This document shows positions 32,541 through 44,170 of a stretch of DNA of 64,000 nucleotides, piece after piece. The number at the start of each line of letters is the position of its first letter. Position 1 is the first letter of the stretch. The stretch spans positions 32,472,942 to 32,536,941 of the forward strand of contig OX465281.1 of assembly GCA_949987705.1 (NCBI GenBank), read 5' to 3'. The stretch is from Thereva unica (Eukaryota > Arthropoda > Insecta > Diptera > Therevidae). The notes below the pieces were generated by a model. The model was not told the DNA's origin and made no database searches. It worked only from the letters and a program-made list of their open reading frames with translations. The position numbers were made by a program, and so were the translations under genes.

Positions 32541-33240
32541 TCCTTATTGTGGGCTGTATGGGTGAACCTGTATTCTTCCCAGAAAGTTTTTCCCTAAGGA
32601 ACAATCTCCTAACTTTCCTACGCATTGCAGCTAATATGTCTCTTCAACAGGATATAACAGGACTAACAATGCCGGGGGATCGTGTTGGGCGCACTTGGGT
32701 AGTCAGACAAACATATCCCGTCCACCGAAACTGTTATTTGGTAATAACCATGCCTAAAAAGAGAAGATCGTAGATCACTTCATTGTGAATTTGAAGACGG
32801 ACCGACGTTGTACAGTACAACACGTGGTATCCTTGGACCTCTCCTGTGGATCATAATGATTTGTGGAGGCTACGTTTCGATGAGATCGAATTATGGCGGA
32901 ACAAAGCTAGTCTATGGCGAATGCAGCAATGCATAAAAGCTGGAAGTAAACAAAATTTTGCGTTGCGTGCGTTCCGATTTTGTACCTATATGTCAGTTTG
33001 CATTTGAATGCACCCACTTCTATTATATCAATCAGCATACGCACCAACGTACGCATGTATCTGTCTCCAGCTTAAACATCTTTCACGCGTGCTGCGCTTA
33101 CAGGGCCATATCCGACGATGCGGCGTGCGTGATAGTGGGAGTTATACCTTGTAAGAGCATAATGGCGCGACTATATTTTGGGCGCCACTTATGCGAGGTA
33201 TTACCCCCTTAGCCATAAGCCCGGAAAAGCATGACCAAGG
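32541..33240 (+). mobile_element. Decayed R1-like LINE fragment
   Basis: Scattered plus-strand pieces match the R1-like LINE at 23217: DGPTLYSTTRG followed by GPLLWII (the GVPQGS core deleted) near 32790-32850, and CAYRAISDDAACVIVGVIP near 33085-33150, the conserved post-RT YRTISDxAxxVxAGxIP motif. Large deletions and frameshifts are present. Confidence 0.55.
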
Positions 33241-35139
33241 AGTCAATACCATACATAAGAAAAAAAAATTCCGGAACTCCTATGCCGGCCACACGGAGTT
33301 CACTAGCTCGCCGGGGGGTCGTGGGGTGTGTGGCCGGGCCTATACGCAGTATGGTTCACCACTTACCTAAATGTTGATGCGAGTTCCTCTACATGTCTCA
33401 TTTAGCCCATGGTCGCTCCTTAACGAGCACCATCGTGGATACCCAAGCAGCTATTGGACCTTGAAAACAAAATAAAATGCCATCACGAGAAGCGCCCCGA
33501 GAGCGAAACCCGCCCAACCATCCTGGAAGTAATTGTTTAACTGTTTAGGCCATAAGGCCTATTAAAAGACCTGGTGATAATATTATTAAAATTAAATTAT
33601 ATTTAATGTACAGAATAAAGTGTTCAACAAAAAAAAAATGTGTTTGGATCGTGTGAAGATACAGAATTAGGAAAATTAATAATGTATAATAGATAACGGC
33701 GGCTGAAACCGTACAAATTCTGAGAGCACTATCTCGTACACTGAGAATAGGGTACTTAACGAAAAATAAACACGTCGACCTGGCCAGTTCGATGTCTTTG
33801 TACAACGATAATTAAGAACATTTATAATTAATTATGTCAAAACCACCACAAGTTAAAGTGCTCACAAGAGCAAGGAATCAATGTATAGTAAGTAATGGAT
33901 TAGTGTGGTGTAATTCAGGTGCAATTTCAAATATAATTCAATATAGTTTAAAGATTAATATTATAATAATAAAAGAATGCAATATAATTACTTCAACAGA
34001 AACAACAAACAGGTCCAAAAATACAGATTAAAACCCCTAAAACATAAATACATTACTTATTAAATTAAGGTAAATTGTTTACCAATGTGTACGCTAACTC
34101 GAATACTACTTCCTCTCACACAAACAAACCAATAAATTATTCACTTCATAATTGTCCGTAGATATAAACGAAGAGCATTTACTGAGAACCAAAGTGAAAA
34201 AATATTATATGTAATATCTTCGAACCTAGCCAACAATATTTACATCGGCATCCACAGAATAGTTACTTGTCCAACCAAAACAAAAAACACATAGTATAGT
34301 GCACACAATTATACCAGTGGTACACATCTTAAAATCTGCTACTTATGTTTTTTTTTCGTTTTTTTTTTCTTTCTTATGTAATGCAAAAATCGCCAAATAC
34401 CTTTTCAGGCTTGAGTTATATCAAACCTGGCCTAGACTATGCAAACATAACTTCATCCAACGAGGATTTTCCTTTCTAGCCTTGGTTGGCCCGCCGTCCT
34501 TTTAGTTTGTTGCCTGCAACGCCACCGCAACCGTAACTACATCCAGTCCACCAGTTTCTTCGGGGGTTCCCTGAGGCCGATACTCCTAAACTTTTATTTT
34601 TTTTCTCTATATCTCCGTCAAATATGGGTGCTTCTAGGTCTTCCTCCACATACTTCTTTGTCGAAAATTCCTGTCTCTCTTATATTCTTTTTGAATTTAT
34701 GTAACAAAACCACAGACCCAATATGTGCAATTGTAGAGGTGCAATTCAAATAATTTTTTTACCATTTCTTGGTGTAAAAACTCCTTGACTCCACTCCAAT
34801 TTCCAGAAGGTTGTTCCAGTTTCCTTACTCCTCTAACCAGCAATTTTACTAATGTTGTCTTTTAAGCAAAAAAAAATATCTTTTTTACAAAGCAAATAAT
34901 TGCTTTAAAAACAACTCAATACTTGGATATTGTCTTTTCAAAAAAAACTCCCAACAACTGACTAATTTTTCCTCACTCGACCTTCTATTTTTTTTTCTCG
35001 CATCCCTCGTTTTAATTTTCCCATTACCTACAAAGTGATTTCTAAAAAATTTTCCCTTTACCTACAAAGTGATTTCTAAAAAATTTTCCCAACCAAAATA
35101 AATTTTATAACCGACCGTTACAACCTGCGGGGCTTTCAG
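33241..35139. other. AT-rich intronic sequence, small repeats
   Basis: A GC-rich inverted repeat (CCGGCCACAC 33285-33294 with GTGTGGCCGG 33328-33337) could form a hairpin. A tandem duplication of TACCTACAAAGTGATTTCTA... (about 34 bp, two copies) lies at 35026-35090. No gene was seen. Confidence 0.5.
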
Positions 35140-36460
35140 CGTCACCGGCTCCCCGCCTATAAGTCGTCTGACTTTGCCGTCAGCTAGCCAATGCTCCTGA
35201 ACAAGTTGAAACCAAAGATGCTGGAATGATGCAGGTTCACCTGAAGTTTCCTTATAGCGTTAATACTCTGTATTTACGAGCCCCAGTAGTCTTAGCTTAT
35301 CTAGGACCTTTTGTCCTGATTCTTTTGGTATGGAGGTCATTGGTTTGCTCCTCCCTTCAGCTTTTGGACTGCTCAGAGTTTTCTTTTCCGCCAGCTGCCT
35401 CCCGGCACAGGTTACTTGATCCTTGCTACAGCTATAGAAGCCTGATTTAGAGCATCGCCAGATAGGTGCAAACAATAAGGTAGCCCTAATAAGACATCCT
35501 GTCCGCTTAACCGGTTAATAATAGGGTACCAAAGGTCCGCTTAGGTCCGTCTTGTTCACCTGGCAGTCTGGTACTGCCTGCATTATAGCGTTTGCCAGCA
35601 GGTTAGTAGGTTTCACTTGTTTCTGGAGGCATAACCCTTTGACGAGGCTGTCTAGCGCTAGCCCTGACGATTGTGGCCCAGACGACTGCTTAAAACTAAT
35701 GATCTTATGCAACATCAAAGAGTTCAAACGCGAGGCTCTCTGCCTCCTCCTAATGCATCCACCTGACTACCTTTAACCCATCATATCCTTCAGATCAAGT
35801 TTACTACTAGACATTGCAACATGACTTGAACGCCTTGATGGACTAGTGGTGCAAAGAGTGATTTCTAAGCTTGATGCCACATAAAAAACAAAGCTCCGTC
35901 GTCAAATGGCTCCTTGACCGAACTGCTGCATTTCTACAATCCTCGGTACTCAAGGAAACACTGGGAGTTCATTTGTTTTAGACTTTAAGGTCTGCCCGCC
36001 ACCCAACGATCCCTGCACTTTTATCTGCTCCTTGAGAAAATTATTAAAGATCAGCGTGATATTGGCGACTCCATAGGCGATCTTGCCCTTCAGTCTCATG
36101 GTGATCTTGCCCTTCAATCAACTTGGCCACGGAAACGCCCACTGCCATGACCAAGTGAATTATATTGTCATTCACCGGTATCTTTACTAAGTTTCACTTG
36201 TCAGCAGCCACCGAGTTTTGCGTGACGATTGTCGCCAACAGTTTCTCATTGATGACCCTAACGCTCTGGGCAAAATACTCTCGAATCACTTGAGCATGAT
36301 GAAAGTTTCCTTTATTCCCCAGAGCCATACCAGATACCGGGGGCTTTATCAAAGCTTTTTCCAATGTATTTTCTGCATCTTCTGAGCTGTAGTTATTACC
36401 TAGATTAGCATTAATGAATTTCTTTACTAGAACGCAAGGTCTAGACTTAACACCATATTG
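35140..36460 (-). other. Unidentified degenerate coding-like relic
   Basis: GC content is higher than the surroundings. Minus-strand reading of about 36440-36130 gives a continuous piece: NLGNNYSSEDAENTLEKALIK, GNFHHAQVIREYFAQSVRVI and ending IIHLVMAVGVSVAKLIEGQD, with one stop. I do not recognise the family. A ~40-bp word near 35755-35795 recurs inverted at about 59876-59918, suggesting a dispersed repeat. It is probably a transposon-derived or domesticated relic, and function is unknown. Confidence 0.3.
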
Positions 36461-36492
36461 CCTATTGTAAAAGATATTATTATGTAAGGAAG

Positions 36493-36670
36493 CGGTTGAG
36501 TGTGAGAACTAGGTCATAATCTACATCCAAATAATAAGGTGACCTACATAACTGGATCTAGCTCATGACCTTTGTTCATAAGTAAATGTAAATGGGATTC
36601 TCATGCGCACTAAATTACATGAATGCTTGCATGTACCACTTGACAATGGCCTAGTTTTCACACTCAACCG
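36493..36670. mobile_element. Fold-back MITE-like element
   Basis: The ends are inverted repeats of about 27 bp with three mismatches (CGGTTGAGTGTGAGAACTAG versus CGGTTGAGTGTGAAAACTAG). 178 bp, non-coding. No target duplication is obvious. Confidence 0.55.
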
Positions 36671-38194
36671 TCTCCATACCCACTGATATTACATCGACTG
36701 TGGGAGAGGCCCTTATCGATCGATGACCTGGAAAAGGGTTTCTGCACAAGACCTATGTCGCGGAGGAAAATCTGCATATTAATCGAGTTACAGGGACTTA
36801 GATTGTCTTGAAGGCACTTCGATATTGTGTCTTCATATCGCTCCTTGTTCATCTACTGTTCATCCACTATACTCGACATTTCTTTTAAATAAGACTATGA
36901 CTTAAGTGGGTATTACAGTCCATATCATAAAAAAGTATCCTGCAAAGTCACATCACAGAAAACTCTGATTTGCTTTCACCTAGATAAGTAACAATAGTCC
37001 TTGAAGCTAAATTCGATTCTGTTGGCCCTTTCTGATCAAATAACAATTCCCTTACTTGAGAAAGTAATCTGAACTAATTGTAAACGGTCTCGCTTTGGTT
37101 ACATTGCATTATCGCAAAGTTTAAAAGAAAATAGCAAAAACCACAAAAAATAAATAAATAAACAAAAACCGGGGTTGCCCTTTAGATTTTGTTGGAAGGT
37201 TTACGAGTATTGTTACACTTCGTTAATTAAAAAGTAACTTTTTTTCGTCCAATTAGAAAACCTTCTTAATTATTTGTTTACTTTTTTCCCCGCAGAAAAA
37301 ACAATTTGTAAATTTCCTCACATACCACCAAGAGACTTGAGTATCCTTTTTCTTCTTCTGTATTAATTAGATTTTTTTAAGAAAAAAAAAGTTAATAATA
37401 ATTCTGAGAAGCAATTTCCTTTCAGGTTGGACCAATACCGAACGACCAATATCGGAAAAAACCCACAAATTTTTCTGACCACTGAAGCAAAAACTGAACT
37501 GAACTGAAGTTGTCCTTTTTTAAGGATTCAAAATGACTCACGGAATCATTTTTTCTTCAGCTGGGATTTGTTTTGAATTGGGAAACACTTCAGCTTTTCC
37601 ATTTTTTGGAGTTGAGAGACCGTGAAAAGCTGTTTTAGGGGTTTTCCTTGAATTCGAAAAGTCCGAAGGATCTTTTTAGTGTAGAAAAAGTTAAAATTTT
37701 ATATTTAAGTCCTTGAATGCTTGTTGATGTTATAATTTACTTTGGGTTTGTTTGACGTTTATTTTAGAAGTAATTGAATTATAGGAAGAGGGAAATTCGA
37801 AAGTGTTAAACCAAGGACATGTTGAAATTTTTGTTCGAAATTGGGTTTGTTCGTTGTATTTTAACAAACTCCCGTGCCCTAGCAAAATCTGGTTTATGTT
37901 AAACAATATTTTAAATTTATAGGATAAAGTTGGAAAGAGAGGGTAAAATAAATATCATTTACCTCGTAAATAATCACGAGCCTAGACGGGAATCCACAGA
38001 CGAAGTGTAGACGAATTTTTCGAAGTAATTTGACGGTATCTCAATCTCTGTTCCAACTTACCTCCACCCCACGATGGAGTCACTCCCATAAGCTCTTCCT
38101 TGTTATAAGTAGACCAACCCCTCACAATGCAGGTCTCAACAACGCTCCACTATGGTAGTAAAAAAATACCCTTTGCCGCCTTTCGGACTGCTCA
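36671..38194. other. No recognisable feature
   Basis: AT-rich intronic sequence without motif-bearing frames. Confidence 0.5.
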
Positions 38195-38740
38195 CCAACT
38201 TTCTCTCAGCTCCGGATAGAGGTCCACTGCTGGGCTTGAAAGATAGTCGGCTTTCTTGTTCACATCTTTACTCCAAAGTATGCGAAGCCAGCTCAGCTCT
38301 ACATCGCGGAGTGTAGTTTCGATGTTTATTGTCTGGTAGGCCTTCAGGATCACCAGTACCTCCGCTTGAGACTATTCCGAAGGCGAAGTATTTCCTGGAG
38401 GTCAATCTAGAGTGAAGGTGGTTGTTTGCCTATGGTTTCGAGGTGCAGACCCCGGACTCCTTCTGCCTGAGGGCACGGTACAAGGCCAAGTGTTTGATGT
38501 AAAGGTCAACAGGGAAGGAGATTGCTGACGAGTTTTTCACCCTTCCTAACTTTGTAACTATCTGAAGGAGTTTGGTTGGTAATGTTGCCTGAAGGCCAAA
38601 AGGAGCATCGTTACAACAAGTTTCTAAGGGGGAGAGTGACAAGAAAAGAAGTGACAAGAAAGGAAGTACCACCGCAGGGTATCGCCGAGACAAAATGCAA
38701 TCACTGTACCTGTTGGCGACACAACTTGCGGTGATCAAAC
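38195..38740 (-). mobile_element. Decayed I-group LINE fragment
   Basis: Minus-strand 38738-38430 ends with FPVDLYIKHLALYRALRQKESG, like the LPLDLxIKxxAxxxAxRLKESG segment between RT and RNase H. Further on (38380-38200) SQAEVLVILKAY (RNase H) and VELSWLR...DVNKKADYLSS occur. Frames are broken. Confidence 0.5.
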
Positions 38741-39090
38741 TAGCTCGCAGTTGGGGTGGGGCTCAAGGTACAGGTATGGCGACAGTTTTTTGATAGTTGT
38801 GACGGGTGACAGTTTTTTCTGAAATTCGTGCCTGAACAACAATAAGAGAAGGGTAAGCAAAGAGGTGAGGGAAGAAGAGCGGTGGTCACTGGTCAACAGG
38901 ACATCTTGAGGGCATACGCAATATCGGTCAATATAAAACTAGTAGGACGGCACTTACCTTGGTTGGGCATCCGCGGCTACACTGACGAGAGGTTTACGCT
39001 TTCGTCGACGGCAAACTCCATCTCCGATTGCTTATAATTTGTTTATTGTTTTGTATATTAAATTAAATTTTAGTTATTTAAACATTTGAT

Positions 39091-39155
39091 TAACGTGGGG
39101 CTCGACCCACGCCCCGAGATCGAGGCTCATGCTTTATTGACGGAGCTAGCCGGGC
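39091..39155 (-). pseudogene. tRNA-Lys(CTT)-like pseudogene
   Basis: The minus strand reads GCCCGGCTAGCTCCGTCAAT...GCATGAG...ATCTCGGGG...GTCGAGCCCCACGTT, aligning along its length with insect tRNA-Lys (GCCCGGCTAGCTCAGTCGGT...). The anticodon loop has lost bases, the T loop lacks one T, and the 3' acceptor strand is replaced by AATCAAATG. It cannot form a functional cloverleaf, so it is a pseudogene or the head of a tRNA-Lys-derived SINE with an AT-rich tail. Confidence 0.75.
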
Positions 39156-39159
39156 CTTA

Positions 39160-40835
39160 TCGATATGACATAGAGGACCATTTACGTAGTTCTGTTCAAG
39201 CTATTTTGGCCACATGGCAACAACATGAATGAGGACATTGGTAGGCTAACAGAGTTGGTGTATAAAATGGCAAAGGTAGCCATGGTACCCAGAATCGCGG
39301 ATATGTCTGATATGTTTAACATATAGACAGCGGTTGATCAGCCTGGGGCTCCTTTGAACTTGCCCTTGTGTAGCAGAACCCATAATTGGATAAGAATTCC
39401 TTGCGAAACCTGTTGGTTGATATGAAAAAAGGTAAATTAAGGATTAAACCACGAACCTGAATACAATGGATTCATACAGCATACATACATACAGCAGTAT
39501 GCCGCCGAGTACACCAGGCGCAGCATCACATCAAATGCCTTCGAGAACATCACAAAGCCCAACCCAGTGATAGATGTTAAGCATTGTGTGGTTGCTTTAC
39601 TTCATCCATACAAACGGCCCACCGGAGCTACTAAAGATTGCGAAACAGGAATTCCAGCACATGTTCATTTGAGACAGGCCGCCCATCAAAGAGCAATTGG
39701 TCTAGTCCACTCGTTGACCTGCATATGCATACATACTACACTCTTTTTCAATCAAGATATGATTTTGAAGTGTGAAATCAAGAAGCACAGTCTTCTACAA
39801 AATACTGGCTTACTCAGATGACAACTATGTACATCATTGATGTACATAGTCAGCAGGCCCCTTTGGCCGACGTCGAATGGACGATGCGAAAATTCGAACT
39901 GTATATGAAAGACAAGCAACGTAATTGGCGATCCTGTCTGCGTGAGGATCAATCACCAATCTGGCAATGAGTTTGAAGAATTGCGTGCAATCCACCCAAG
40001 GTAGATGATTCAATTAATAGCAACTTAAAACAATAGGTACATGGCTGTAATACATTCACGAGATTTACGAGCACTAAAAAACTTGTAAAGGAAAAGGTTA
40101 GAAGAGGATGCAACCCTTTCGCATTCACCAGCAGAGTTGTCTTGAAATGGATAAAGATAGAAAAAGGCCCGTTCCACCCCCCCCCGCTGGGACATCTTTA
40201 TAAATATTCTCCCGCAATTTTGCATTTAGTGAAATGCTAATGTTGGGTAGGACACGATTTTAAAATTAGTTTGTAAGAGGTGCCTCTTTTCTCTTTTGAG
40301 CCAGTACAATGTCACACTTCAAATGAGGCGAGGTGCTATTGTAATGCCAAAATGACAAAAATAAGTAAATGAAAAAAAAAATCAATGAAGAGCTTTTTTA
40401 CAAGGTTAATTATAATATGCATTAAACGGCCTATGAGTATGTAGGTGTAGGGACATCGTCCCACTATTGTCATATTACTTGAGTAGACAAAAAAACAGCC
40501 GACTTGCATCAAGTTATTGAAAACACTTACTTAATTAATTTGACTCTTGATTCCTTGAATTTAAAAAAAAAACTAATAATATTGATCCGTAATAATTAAA
40601 AAAGTTTCTACTAAAAAATAAATAAATAGAGATTATTAGTCCCACAGTGTTCTAAATTAGTTTCATGCAATAAAGATAGTTACACTAATAAAAACTCCAC
40701 GTTACATAAGTGAAATCTATTTAATAAAAGGCTAAAGGAAAATTAAAAAGTATTTAACATAACGAAAAATTATTTTAATTAAACAAGTTCAAATTCTTAC
40801 ACAATACAAGAAATCTACGACTCCACAATGTTATT
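39160..40835. other. No recognisable feature; short palindrome
   Basis: Intronic. A near-perfect palindrome CTATGTACATCA/TGATGTACATAG lies at 39825-39849. The frame at 39567-39821 has no motif. Confidence 0.5.
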
Positions 40836-40839
40836 TTGC

Positions 40840-41475
40840 AATCCCACCTCGCCTAATTTCAAGTTGGATATTTTGCTGCCGCAAAAGAAGTAAAAAATGT
40901 CTCTCCAATACAAAATTTCCCTCCCTCAAAAAATGTAAGAAATATCTCTTCATTACAAAATTTCACTCCCTCGAAAAATGTAAGAACTAAGAAATGTCTC
41001 TTCAGTACAAAATTGTCCTCCCTAGAAAAATGTAAGAAACGTCTCTCCAGCTTGTATTTACAATCTCACCTCATCAATTGGATATTCTGCTACCGTAAAA
41101 GAAGCATGAAATATCTCTCCAATTCGTGTTTACAATCTCACCTCGCCTAATCTCAAGTTGGTTATTTTACTGCCGCAAAAAAAAAGTAAGAAATGTCTCT
41201 CCTCTCCAGTTCCTGTTTACAATCTCACCTCGTTTTAGTTCTAATTGGATATTTTAGTTGTCGCCAAAAAGTCAGAAATGTCTCTCCTGTTATGCTTACA
41301 ATCTCACCTCCCCGCGGTTCAAATGGGAAATTTTACTGAAGCAAAAAGTCAGAAATGTCTCTCTTGCTCCTTCTTACAATCTCACCTCGGCGCACTTCAA
41401 ATTGGATTTTTACTGCCGCAAAAAAATTAAGAAATGTTTCTCCACTACTTAATTTCCAATCACACCTCGCTTTAT
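40840..41475 (+). repeat. ~80-bp minisatellite
   Basis: Six to eight degenerate tandem units. Each carries ACAATCTCACCTCG, an ATTGGATATTTTACTGCCGC-like block, a short A-rich run and GTAAGAAATGTCTCTCC. The ACCTC word recurs at about 41068, 41140, 41227, 41307, 41384 and 41464. The left part (40900-41040) repeats only the AAAATGTAAGAAATGTCTC half-unit. Open frames here are by-products of the repeat. Confidence 0.8.
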
Positions 41476-41719
41476 TTATCTTGATACGAGCTCATATACC
41501 AATATGACATTATTTTTGAACCGGGACTTTTAAAAAAATTGAGGCCTCGTACAATTTACCATCGTGTAAGGGACAAATGTACTGCCTCGTCTAAGTCCGG
41601 CTCAACTCTAGGAAATCCAATTGGGTGAATTACTCAAATGACTCGTTTCATCCTACGTGAATTCCTGGCACTGAAAATCTAGGGGTCCATCTCTTTGATA
41701 TTTTCCTAATCTCTCACCG

Positions 41720-42130
41720 AAAGCTAGGTTGCGGTTGATTGGCTTTTGCGCAATTCGAGCGACTTCCTATTTGGTGCAAGTTCACCATACCAAACTTCTG
41801 CCCCAACTAAACCAGGTTTCAACAGAACTGCCTGGAACAACAGTAGAAATTAGCTTGAATTGATAGTTTTCCAATGGGGCCAATTCAACTGCAATCCCTC
41901 ACAACACAGAACGCTACAGTTTGGGGTGGTTCAATGAGTTAATTGAGGAGCAAATGACGCCATCGCCAATAAGCCTCGTTAAGACGGTTGGATTGAAGAC
42001 GATGATGAAAATAGGACTCCCAGACCCTGGTATGTGTAGCAATTTGGAATAATGTGGCTATTCCAACGCAGATCATTGGTTTCTGTTATGAGAAGGTTCG
42101 ACTTTGGGTCTAGACCATTCACTGAAACGT
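41720..42130 (-). mobile_element. LINE fragment (post-RT region)
   Basis: The nucleotide words ATCGCCAATAAGCCTC and CAATTTGGAATAATGTG...CAGATCATTGG track the LINE at 9640-9900 (ATCGCCAATGAGTTTG, GATTTGGAATATGTG...CATATCATTGG). Minus-strand 41830-41770 reads AVLLKPGLVGAEVWYGE, like the post-RT RPILxYGxEVW motif. Strongly decayed. Confidence 0.45.
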
Positions 42131-44098
42131 ATGCAACGGTCACTATTAGCCCAGTTCTTCAGAACCGAGTCGATACCAATATCTTGGAGTCCGGTCAACA
42201 GAGCGGGGTATTATATTTCACCATAGCAACCACACCAGACTCACCCTAGCGGTGTATACTTTAATTGAGGTACCTCGCTTATCATACAATAAGGTCGGCA
42301 GTATCCCTTTTCAGTCTAAACCGATCCTGCCTGTCGTCTAATGTTTCTCTCCATTTAAGATATTCTATAAGCTTATAAATAAATCATTTTCTCACTGAGA
42401 GGTATGAAAGATCGTTGATTCACTTGGAGAACGTCATGAATTTTTAATGTTCCTGCAATTGGCGTATTTTTGGCTCATTGGCACGGTTAACCATACGTTA
42501 ATCTTCGACCAATCTTAAAGTTTCAACAAAAAACTTCAAAATGATTATAGTACGTGAATGTGAGGGTGTGTGAATTGGGAGCCTGTATATTTGAGAAAAA
42601 AGAAAGATATCGAAAGTTTGATATCTTATGAAGATAACATATTTTCCAAATGTCTAATTACAATCTCCCAAACGAAAGCCCACCCAAAAACATGATTTAA
42701 TACATAATCCCCAACGTTACAAGACACATAGACAAAATGTATCTATTTTAAGTGGCCATTTTGTCATTTATAGTTGATTAGGACGCATGAAAGGACAAAT
42801 AAGGGTTCGACATGGTTTCGTACACGACTAATTTCTTGTCGACCCGCTTGTGAAGTTGTTGGACATTTCGGATTCCTGTCCAATTCCCAACAAACCAAAC
42901 TTCTGTAAATTGGATAAAATCTTGTCGGTTTTGTTCTAAGCACGTTAAGGGGAAAAAAGATTAGCATGTGTGGCTGTTGTGGTTGGGGAAGGGATAGTTG
43001 AGAAAAGGTAAGGACATTTTTCAAGTTGTTTTTTGTGCTTGTTGTCGATTTTGCGGGTGGAAGTTTGGCAAAAAAGATGACGTTATCCCTTTAACATGCT
43101 TTTGGGTATGGTTTTGGAGTGTTAGAAATACGTTTTTTTTATTCTATTTTTTTCTGTTTTTAGAGAGAGAGGATGAATAAGATTATGTAATTTCGTGAAA
43201 AACAATTGTGGATAAGAAGTGTGCAAATCCGTACACCAAAAATAACCATGGTATTTATGGACTTCAAGTTTTTTATCCGTTCCGATTCGATACATCTTTG
43301 TGTAGGTTTAAGGTTTCTAGCTTGCCCCAGAGCATGCCAGGTCAGTAAACTGTTGGTGGTCTCTAGATAGACCTCGACTCGATAATATCTGAAGTGCAGG
43401 AGCCTTGATGTAAGTCTTTCGTGAAGATAGGGAATAAACCGGGGGATAGAAGCAGGTTACTAGAACCCAAATGGTGTGGATTTTGGATTGAGTTCCGTAC
43501 AATAGAAAGAAAATTGGGTATCTAGTCAAGTTAATGCCAATATTTCAAAGTTTAGCCTATAGAGCCGAACGTCATAACGCTGCCAAAAGCCTTGGTTGTA
43601 CTACAAAGCTTCTAAGGTTGATGGATATACCTATAGTAACCAAGCCCGACTCCCTTAAAGCAGTGAATTCATTGATTCAAGTGATCGTATAAACCTTTTT
43701 GAAGGCCTGCAGAATACTTCTTTGAGTAGGTATTGCGGCGCTTGCGCTTGGGAACTAGGTGGCGGACTAGTGTCAATTTTGTCTTCCGTTTATCGAGCTT
43801 TCTTTTTCCTTCAGACTCCTTTGTCCAATGAACATTTGACGCCGAAAGTCGAATAAAATGCAGCTATGAACATCGCGCAAGTGTAAGCTGCTTTTTTGTT
43901 ACGAATTGAATCCATGTTATTCTTTTGTCTGCCGAGCGTCTTTTTCATTGCTCAGCTTGCTGATTGCCTTGGAATATTTTGCTTTGAGGAAAGAAAACGG
44001 CAGCTCTGGACATCTTCTGTATTTCGAATTAGATCTATGTGCAGACAGACAAGTACGTTCGTGCCCTGGAGTGTTCTACTAATTAATAAATAGGTCAT
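42131..44098. other. No recognisable feature
   Basis: Intronic. Short frames only (42764-43024, 43317-43529, 43896-44093), none with a motif. Confidence 0.5.
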
Positions 44099-44170
44099 AG
44101 GTATATGTCATTATCACCTAATAATTACATGTTAATATGGTCTAATTAACAGGTGATAATGACATTACCT
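44099..44170. repeat. 72-bp hairpin-forming inverted repeat
   Basis: Arms AGGTATATGTCATTATCACC(T) (44099-44119) and AGGTGATAATGACATTACCT (44151-44170) pair almost completely (one unpaired TA/A position), with a 31-base loop. It could be a tiny fold-back element or a structured RNA. Nothing else supports a miRNA. Confidence 0.6.

Noticed and set aside
39091..39155. Functional tRNA-Lys gene
   Set aside because: Deletions in the anticodon and T loops and a mismatched acceptor stem.
40840..41475. CRISPR-like array
   Set aside because: Units are degenerate, ~80 bp with no repeat/spacer alternation, in a eukaryotic intron.
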